Positions 14,859 to 20,354 of a stretch of DNA of 20,354 nucleotides are shown one piece after another. How positions within the stretch are numbered: position 1 is the stretch's first letter; each line of letters starts with the position of its first letter. Source of the DNA: Chloroflexi bacterium UBA4733 (GTDB lineage Bacteria; Chloroflexota; UBA4733); assembly GCA_002404055.1 (NCBI GenBank), contig DHIZ01000315.1:16379-36732 (forward strand), written 5' to 3'. Under the pieces are notes generated by a model. That model worked only from the letters and a program-made list of their open reading frames with translations. It was not told the DNA's origin and ran no database searches. Both the position numbers and the translations under genes were made by a program.

Positions 14859-15842
14859 ATGCCCGCCACCCGCTTCCTTATGCGGCTCGGCAATCTCGCT
14901 GCCGCCGCGCTGCTGGCCATGGCACTCGGTGTGCCGGGAGCAAATGCCCAGGCAACGTCCGGCACCGCGACGCCGGACGCAACGGCGACCGCGACACCTG
15001 TTGCCAGTCCGACGGCCACAATCACAGCCGTTTCCACGCCGACGGCGACAGCCATCGCCACGGCAACGCCGACGTCGCCGCACGACAGCCGCTATTTTGC
15101 CCAGACCGGCTTTCGCGTTGACAACGACACGATCTGGAATTACTTCAACCGCCGTGGCGGCGTCGGGGTGCCCTCTGGGCCCTTCGGCTATCCTACGAGC
15201 CGCACCTTCACGCTGCAAGGCTTCACTGTGCAGTTCTTTCAGCGCCGCATCGTCCAACTCGATGCGAGCGGCAATGCCCGCCTGCTCAACCTGCTCGACG
15301 CCGGCCTACTCGACTACACCGGCTTCAACGGCAGTACCTTCCCGGCTATCGATAGCGGTCTCATTTCTACCGTTCCCGACCCGGCCAACCAACCGGCAGT
15401 GCTGGCATGGGTCCAGCAGCACGCACCCAATAGCGTGCTTAATGCCCCTACAAACTTTCTAGCAACCTTCCAGACCGCGGTGTCCGCCCAGGTCGCCTTC
15501 CCGACCGGCGGCGACCCGAGCCTCCTGCCGGGAATCGATCTGGAACTGTGGGGCGTGCCGACCAGTGGCCCCTTCATAGACCCCAACAACCACGGGTTTA
15601 TTTATCTACGCTGGCAGCGGGGCATCATGCTGTACGATGCTTCTTGCACCTGCACGCAAGGCATCCTGCTGGCGGACTATCTGAAGGATGTCCTCACGGG
15701 CCAGAACCTGCCGGCCGACCTCGCCCAGGAAGCCGCCAACAGCCCGTTTCTGAACCAGTACGACGCGACTGCGCCGAAATGGGTCCACAATGCGACCTTG
15801 CTGCCCAGCACCGACCTGACCAACGCCTTCACACCGGAATAG
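14859..15842 (+). CDS. Secreted protein with Thr/Ala/Pro-rich stalk and Chloroflexota-type extracellular domain
   Basis: A 327-residue protein of unknown function. Residues 1-30 are a Sec signal peptide (basic start, hydrophobic LAAAALLAMALG, cleavage after ANA). No lipobox cysteine is present. Residues 31-73 are a low-complexity stalk of Thr, Ala, Pro and Ser. The domain from about 76 (DSRYFAQTGFRVDNDTIWNY, then FNRRGGVGV...FGYPTSRTF, VQFFQRRIVQL, RLLNLLDAG) is one I associate with many exported Chloroflexota proteins, often as an accessory module. The rest (to FTPE) has two neighbouring cysteines in ASCTCTQG and no catalytic motif I recognise. A cell-surface or extracellular role is inferred. 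It converges on nagA, with only 9 bp between the stops and no clear terminator. Confidence 0.75.
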   Translation: MPATRFLMRLGNLAAAALLAMALGVPGANAQATSGTATPDATATATPVASPTATITAVSTPTATAIATATPTSPHDSRYFAQTGFRVDNDTIWNYFNRRGGVGVPSGPFGYPTSRTFTLQGFTVQFFQRRIVQLDASGNARLLNLLDAGLLDYTGFNGSTFPAIDSGLISTVPDPANQPAVLAWVQQHAPNSVLNAPTNFLATFQTAVSAQVAFPTGGDPSLLPGIDLELWGVPTSGPFIDPNNHGFIYLRWQRGIMLYDASCTCTQGILLADYLKDVLTGQNLPADLAQEAANSPFLNQYDATAPKWVHNATLLPSTDLTNAFTPE

Positions 15843-15851
15843 GCGGCGACG

Positions 15852-17039
15852 TTATCGCTCGGCGCCTCCATCATAGGCAACCGCCCCTTCAGCCACCGTC
15901 AGTGCCACCTCGAACTGGTCGTCCAGCAGGACCAGATCCGCGTCTTTGCCTACTTCCAGGCTGCCCTTCGTTGCGCTGAGACCGATGGCCCTGGCGGCAT
16001 TGAGGCTCGTCATAGGCCCCAAGTCCGTCAGTGAAAGTCCCGTGGCGACGGCCACATTGCGTAGCGCAACGTCCATCGTGAGGACGCTGCCGGCCAGCGT
16101 GCCGTCGGGGAGGCGAGCCTGGCCATTGCGAACGGTGACGGTCCGGCTGTCGATGGCGTAGTCACCTTCCGGCATACCCGTGGCGCGCATCGCATCAGTG
16201 ATGAGGATGACGCCGTACGTGCCTTTCGCGGCAACCAGGACCCGGATAGCAGCGGGGTGGACGTGAATGGTGTCGGCGATCAGTTCGCAACGAATCTGCG
16301 GAAGGGCCAGCACCGCGCCGGCTACGCCCGGCTCGCGGTGGCCGAAGCCGGTCATGGCATTGAAGGTGTGCGTCGCCTGCCGAGCGCCCCGTTCGGCGGC
16401 GACCAGCACTTGTTCATATGTGGCGCCGGTATGGGCGATGGAGACCGTCACGCCGCGCCGAACGCACTCGTCCAGCAAGATCAGGTTCTCCTCATACTCG
16501 GGCGCCAGCGCCAGCAAGCGGATGACATGGCGACCCAGCAGGACCGACGTCTCGGCCGGGTCCGCGCGGCGAATCGCCCGAGGGTCCTGTGCGCCACACT
16601 TCGCCACGTTGAGGTACGGTCCCTCTAAATGGGCGCCCAGGATGGTGGCGCCGCCCGCAACCGGCCCGACGACAGCGGCGATGGCGTCGATGGCCCGCAG
16701 GGTCGCCTCCGGCGGCGCCGTCCAGGTGGTGGGCAGGAAGCCGGTTACGCCGTGGCGGGCATAGAGCCGTGCCATTGCCTGCAAGCCGGTTACCGTTGCG
16801 TCCATCACCTCATGCCCGGCGGCTCCATGCACATGCAGGTCAATGAAGCCTGGCAGCAAGTGCCGTCCCCCGCCGTCGATCTCACGCATCGGCACGCTCG
16901 CCGGATATTGCGGCGGCCGTCCATGACCATATCCCGCTATGCTGCGGCCCTCAGTCAGCAACCAGCCGGGAGAGGCAACAAGGTCAGGTCCATAGACGCG
17001 GACGTTGTGAATCAGGAGCCGAGGTATTAGGTCAGTCAT
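15852..17039 (-). CDS. nagA: N-acetylglucosamine-6-phosphate deacetylase
   Basis: A 395-residue amidohydrolase that removes acetate from GlcNAc-6-phosphate, feeding amino sugars into glycolysis or cell-wall recycling. GFIDLHVHGAAGHEVMDA carries the HxH motif (H69, H71). AHLEGPYLN (136-144) provides the metal-binding Glu, SIAHTGA and ATHTFNAM supply metal and substrate histidines, and LITDAMRATGMPEG has the catalytic Asp. The end, SLEVGKDADLVLLDDQFEV, is the usual amidohydrolase beta-sandwich return. ATG 17039 is preceded by GGAG seven bases upstream. No nagB, PTS or GntR regulator is in the window. Gene length is normal. Confidence 0.94.
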   Translation of the reverse strand: MTDLIPRLLIHNVRVYGPDLVASPGWLLTEGRSIAGYGHGRPPQYPASVPMREIDGGGRHLLPGFIDLHVHGAAGHEVMDATVTGLQAMARLYARHGVTGFLPTTWTAPPEATLRAIDAIAAVVGPVAGGATILGAHLEGPYLNVAKCGAQDPRAIRRADPAETSVLLGRHVIRLLALAPEYEENLILLDECVRRGVTVSIAHTGATYEQVLVAAERGARQATHTFNAMTGFGHREPGVAGAVLALPQIRCELIADTIHVHPAAIRVLVAAKGTYGVILITDAMRATGMPEGDYAIDSRTVTVRNGQARLPDGTLAGSVLTMDVALRNVAVATGLSLTDLGPMTSLNAARAIGLSATKGSLEVGKDADLVLLDDQFEVALTVAEGAVAYDGGAER

Positions 17040-17080
17040 GTGCGAACTCCGGTAGCTCCTCTCATCGGTGATACGCGGGT

Positions 17081-17086
17081 AGTGTA
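17081..17086 (-). promoter_or_regulatory. Candidate -10 element for nagA
   Basis: On the minus strand GGCTACACTA contains TACACT (17086-17081), about 42 bases before the ATG at 17039. The same GCTACACTA occurs in the tlyA tail ahead of nadK. The -35 position (GGACCT) is poor, so this is tentative. Confidence 0.3.
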
Positions 17087-17251
17087 GCCGGTGGCAGACC
17101 GGTAGGTCCTCTTCCGGCGCGCTTCGCTTGCCGGGTTACTCCCGATGCTGTTACTGCTTGCGACCGATCAGCGACAAGCTGATGACACGTTCACCCGCAC
17201 ACTTTCGTCACATCCGCCAGCACCTTGTTCGCCGGCGTGAGACCGCTGGGG

Positions 17252-20200
17252 TCAGTTTAGCGCGAGCGGGTCACTCTCCATGTAGCTATAGCGATTCAGG
17301 GTCAGCGGTGCCGCGATCAACCCGAAGACAGGGTCGCGGCTGAGGAACCGGCCCGTCGCTGACTCGTGGTACCGTGCCCGCAGGTAGAGCAGCCCAGTGC
17401 TGTCCTGCTGCTGTCCGGTGAAGCCGAAGGGCTGGCTGCTCGTCCCCTGGCTCGCCGTGACGTTGCCGAAGGCATCCGTCTGGTAGGTCTGCATCAGCGT
17501 CCCGCTGCCGTTGGTCAGCGTCCGCACGCTCCCCAAGCCGTCGATGTGGTAGACGCTGACATTGTTCGTCGCATCCACGCTGTAGGCCAGCCCTTGCGCC
17601 CCATAGACGTACTTCAGCGTGCCATCGGTGAGCACCACCGGCAGCCCGCGATTGCTGTCGTACACATACGTCGTCGTCGGATTGGTCCCCACCGCCTGGC
17701 TGCTACGCTGGCCGTCGCCGTTGTAGACGGCGGTCGTGGTGACGCCGCCCACCGTCGCGCTCGTCAGCCGGTTGGCCTGGTCGTAGGCGAAGCTGTCTGT
17801 CCCCCGCACCGTCACGTTGCCAGCGGCGTTGACGCTGTAGACGGTCGTGCCGGCGGTGAGGACCCGGTCGGCCCGGTCGTAGGTGGAGGCTGTGGGCACA
17901 CCTCCGACCGTGAGCGTGCTGCGGTTGCCCACCGGATCGTAGGCGTAGCTGGTCGTGCCGTCGCCCAGCAGGCGGTAAAGGCTGTCGTAGCTGTAGGTCG
18001 TGCTGCTGGCGCTGCTGCCACCGCTCACCTTCGCCAGCGTCTCGCTGCGCTGCGTCGGGTTGCCGAGGCTGTCCAGGGTGTAGCTGTGCTGGTCGATCAC
18101 GCTGCTGCCCTGCTGGTTGCTCACCTGCGTCAGCCGCTGCGCGTTGTCCTCGCTGTAGGTCGCGGTGGTGCCGTCGACGTTGGTCACCGTCTGCAAGCCG
18201 CCATCGGGGAAGTAGCCGTAGCTGGTGCTGCGGCTCGCCCAGTCTGCCAGCCCGGTCAGGCGGTTCGCCTTGTCGTAGCTGGAGGTCACTGCTGTGTTGT
18301 CTGGGTAGATCAGCTTGGTCGCATTGCCGTTCAGGTCGTAGCGGTAGCCTACGCTGACGCTGCCGGGGCTGCTCACGGCGGTGAGCCGGCCCAGCTCATC
18401 GACGCTGTAGGTAGTAATTCCCGTGCCATCGGTCATGTTCCTTCGGTTGCCGTTGGCGTCATAGGCGTAGCTCACGTTGGGCGTCTTGCCGTCGCTGTAG
18501 CCGATGGCGGTGAGCCGGTTGAGCGCGTCGTAGCCAAAGGTGGCAGTCTGGTTCAAGGGGTCTGCCCGGCTGGTCTGGTTGCCGTTGCCGTCATAGCTGG
18601 AGCTGGTCACCAGCGTCGGCGTCGTCGCCGGCCAACTGGGATACTGGATCTCCTGGCGCAGCCGCCCGGCTCCGTCGTACAGATAGTCGGTGGCTCGTTC
18701 GTTGGCGCTGTCACCTTTGGCGCGGGTGACGCGGCTGAGCTTGCCCAGGTTGTCGTAGCTGTAGCTGGTGGCCACGTCCGGGCTCGGCGTGACATTGGGA
18801 TTGGTCCAAGGGCTGGGACTCTGGTCCACCTGGCTCAGGTTGTCGCGCACGTCATAGCTGTCCTTGGTCACCTGCCCGTTAGCATCAATCACCACCGTGC
18901 GATTGCCCACCGGGTCGTACTGGTACTGCGTCAGCAGCGGGCTGCCGCCGGTCGTCGGCGCCGGCGCGCTCACCGAGAGCAACCGGTCCTCATTGTCGTA
19001 ACTCCAGCTCCAGGTGTGGGCGGCGGGCGTGCCGCCGGCCGCGTTACCGTCTGGGTCCACCATGCTGACCTTGCGACCCACGGCGTCGTAGCTGTAGGTC
19101 GTCTGGTTGCCGTCGGCGTCAGTCGAGCTCTGCAGCATGCCGGCTTGACTGCCGGCACCGTAGTAGGTCATGGTCGTGGCGTAGCTGTAGTCGGGCGTGC
19201 CGCCGGTGTTGCCGCGTGGCGGGATCAGCCGCGTCAGCCGTCCCGGATTGGCACTGTCGTTGTACTCGTACTTGGTGATCGCCGTCTGTTGGCCGAGGTC
19301 GGGATCGGTGTAGCGCTGCGTGGTGGAAAGCAGGTCCACGCCGCTGCCGTCGTAGGCGTTGTCGGTGGCGTAGAGCGCGTTGATGCTGCTGGCGAAGTTC
19401 GTGCTGCAGCTCGCGCTGGCCCCGCTCGCCACCCCCTTGGGCGACACCGTCTCCAGCACGTTGTTCTTGCTATCGTACGTGAGGAGCGAGACCAGCACGT
19501 TCTGGCCCGCCGCCGGTGCCGGGGCGATGGTGCGCGTGAGGTTGCCGGCGCTGCCGGCGATGGCGGCGCCGGTGTAGTCCACGTCGTAGCAGAACTGCGT
19601 GGTGTTGCCGCGCGCATCGGTGCTGCTCGCCAGGTTGGAGTTGCTGTCGTAGCTGAACGTCTGGGTGTACGTCTCAGCGCTGGATGGCTGGCTCAGCCGT
19701 TTGATCAGTCGTCCGCTGGTGTCGTAGGTGTCGGCAGTGGTCGGGTGGAAGCTCGGCTGGTAGGAGGTCGTAGGCAACGTGACGGTGGTCGTCTGCGTCC
19801 CGTCGCCGTTGGTGACGTAGGCAAAGCTGGTCTGGTTGCCCAGGGCGTCCTGCTGGCTCTGCACCCGGCCGTTGCCGTCGTAGCTCAAGGTGATGGCGGT
19901 GTGGTTGTTGGCGTCGGTGATGGCGGTCAGGCGGCTGCTCGTCCCGTCGTAGGCGTATGTCGTCTGCTTGCCGTCGCGGTCGGTGACGGTCTGCAGCCGC
20001 CCGCTGGCGTCGTAGCCGTACTGCACGCTGCGCGCCGGGCTCGCCCAATCCGTGACGCTCGCCAGGAGACCGCTGGCGTTGTAGGCGAAGCTGAGGTTGC
20101 CTCGCCCCGCCGGGTCGCTCACGGAGACGAGCTGGAACTGGGGGTTGTAGGTCAACACCGAGGCGTTGCCGTAGCGATCACTGATCCTGGTGAGCTTGCC

Positions 20201-20284
20201 GGTGCTGTCGAAGGTCCAGGCGCTCTGGTCCTTCTGGGTCGCCGTGTAGCTGCCGTCAGGATTGCGCACCAGGGTGGCGTACAC
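17252..20284 (-). CDS. RHS/YD-repeat protein with RHS-associated core domain (5' end lost at window edge)
   Basis: At least 1010 residues of tandem YD repeats (GNxTxYxYDxxGRLxxxTDxDG and variants) that form a beta-barrel shell, as in Rhs and Tc-toxin C proteins. The RHS-associated core lies near the end: YHIDGLGSVRTLTNGSG, QTDAFGNVTA, PFGFTGQQQDSTGLLYLRAR and ATGRFLSRDPVFGL. The protein stops after NRYSYMESDPLALN, just before the expected DPSG. Skipping one A in the CTAAACT run gives LALTDPSGL, then about 15 more residues to a TGA at 17193-17191. No toxin domain follows in either frame. The GTG at 20284 is only the first codon after unreliable homopolymer sequence, so the real N-terminus, including any signal peptide, is missing. 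Such proteins are usually exported and used in contact-dependent competition or surface functions. Confidence 0.85.
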   Translation of the reverse strand: MYATLVRNPDGSYTATQKDQSAWTFDSTGKLTRISDRYGNASVLTYNPQFQLVSVSDPAGRGNLSFAYNASGLLASVTDWASPARSVQYGYDASGRLQTVTDRDGKQTTYAYDGTSSRLTAITDANNHTAITLSYDGNGRVQSQQDALGNQTSFAYVTNGDGTQTTTVTLPTTSYQPSFHPTTADTYDTSGRLIKRLSQPSSAETYTQTFSYDSNSNLASSTDARGNTTQFCYDVDYTGAAIAGSAGNLTRTIAPAPAAGQNVLVSLLTYDSKNNVLETVSPKGVASGASASCSTNFASSINALYATDNAYDGSGVDLLSTTQRYTDPDLGQQTAITKYEYNDSANPGRLTRLIPPRGNTGGTPDYSYATTMTYYGAGSQAGMLQSSTDADGNQTTYSYDAVGRKVSMVDPDGNAAGGTPAAHTWSWSYDNEDRLLSVSAPAPTTGGSPLLTQYQYDPVGNRTVVIDANGQVTKDSYDVRDNLSQVDQSPSPWTNPNVTPSPDVATSYSYDNLGKLSRVTRAKGDSANERATDYLYDGAGRLRQEIQYPSWPATTPTLVTSSSYDGNGNQTSRADPLNQTATFGYDALNRLTAIGYSDGKTPNVSYAYDANGNRRNMTDGTGITTYSVDELGRLTAVSSPGSVSVGYRYDLNGNATKLIYPDNTAVTSSYDKANRLTGLADWASRSTSYGYFPDGGLQTVTNVDGTTATYSEDNAQRLTQVSNQQGSSVIDQHSYTLDSLGNPTQRSETLAKVSGGSSASSTTYSYDSLYRLLGDGTTSYAYDPVGNRSTLTVGGVPTASTYDRADRVLTAGTTVYSVNAAGNVTVRGTDSFAYDQANRLTSATVGGVTTTAVYNGDGQRSSQAVGTNPTTTYVYDSNRGLPVVLTDGTLKYVYGAQGLAYSVDATNNVSVYHIDGLGSVRTLTNGSGTLMQTYQTDAFGNVTASQGTSSQPFGFTGQQQDSTGLLYLRARYHESATGRFLSRDPVFGLIAAPLTLNRYSYMESDPLALN

Positions 20285-20288
20285 GGCG

Positions 20289-20354
20289 GGGGGGGGGGGG
20301 GAGGGACCGCCCGTGTGGGAGGCGTTGGGGGCGGGGGCCCCCCCCGGGGCCCCC
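20289..20354. other. Low-complexity G/C homopolymer tail at window end
   Basis: Runs of G (up to 13 or so) and C, unlike anything else in the window, follow directly on well-conserved RHS coding sequence. They interrupt a frame that should continue upstream. This looks like poor-quality sequence at a contig end rather than biology. Confidence 0.6.

Noticed and set aside
1..20354. CRISPR arrays, rRNA or tRNA genes
   Set aside because: No regularly spaced short repeats, rRNA cores or tRNA cloverleaf were found by reading; the RHS repeats are protein-level YD repeats, not a CRISPR.

Overview
The window is a high-GC, gene-dense bacterial segment that looks like a Chloroflexota chromosome, perhaps Thermomicrobia-like. 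The pointers are NB-ARC/AfsR-type regulators, a secreted protein with a Thr-rich stalk and an 'RYF..TGF..DN..W.YF..RGG...FGYP' domain, and an MshA-like glycosyltransferase paired with a PIG-L deacetylase. This assignment is inferred from protein flavour, not from a marker gene. The right edge breaks down into homopolymer G/C runs and looks like a contig end.

Layout, left to right. (1) 1-2043: the 3' part of an NB-ARC/TPR signalling ATPase, split by one in-frame TAG. (2) 2044-2688: non-coding, with an IS630-type transposase N-terminal remnant, a 146-bp segment bounded by 16-bp inverted repeats, a tetraloop hairpin and a candidate promoter. (3) 2689-4667: a PIG-L deacetylase and a GT4 glycosyltransferase overlapping by ATGA. 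(4) 4750-10758: a same-strand housekeeping/repair cluster, tlyA - nadK - recN - recJ, interrupted between tlyA and nadK by a reverse-oriented higBA toxin-antitoxin module. (5) 10753-10893: a large branched inverted repeat in which recJ and lhgO converge. (6) 10866-13711, minus strand: lhgO (L-2-hydroxyglutarate oxidase), a 554-bp gap, then holB (DNA polymerase III delta'). (7) 13748-15842, plus strand: a GT9 glycosyltransferase and a secreted protein. (8) 15852-17039, minus strand: nagA. (9) 17252-20284, minus strand: a large RHS/YD-repeat protein, cut at the window edge and apparently frameshifted at its core motif.

The most notable structure is at the tlyA/nadK junction. The 729-bp higBA insert is flanked by perfect 141-bp direct repeats (5430-5570 and 6300-6440). 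Each repeat contains the end of tlyA and the start of nadK, so both host genes remain intact. No transposase or integrase is visible. This matches an 'insertion with long target duplication', a mode proposed for restriction-modification genes, here carrying a toxin-antitoxin module. An assembly artefact must be excluded first.

Functionally, nadK supplies NADP, TlyA methylates rRNA, RecN and RecJ act in double-strand-break and recombination repair, and HolB serves the clamp loader. LhgO and NagA are metabolic enzymes (2-hydroxyglutarate and amino-sugar turnover). The PIG-L/GT4 pair resembles the first two steps of mycothiol synthesis, but the later genes are not present here.
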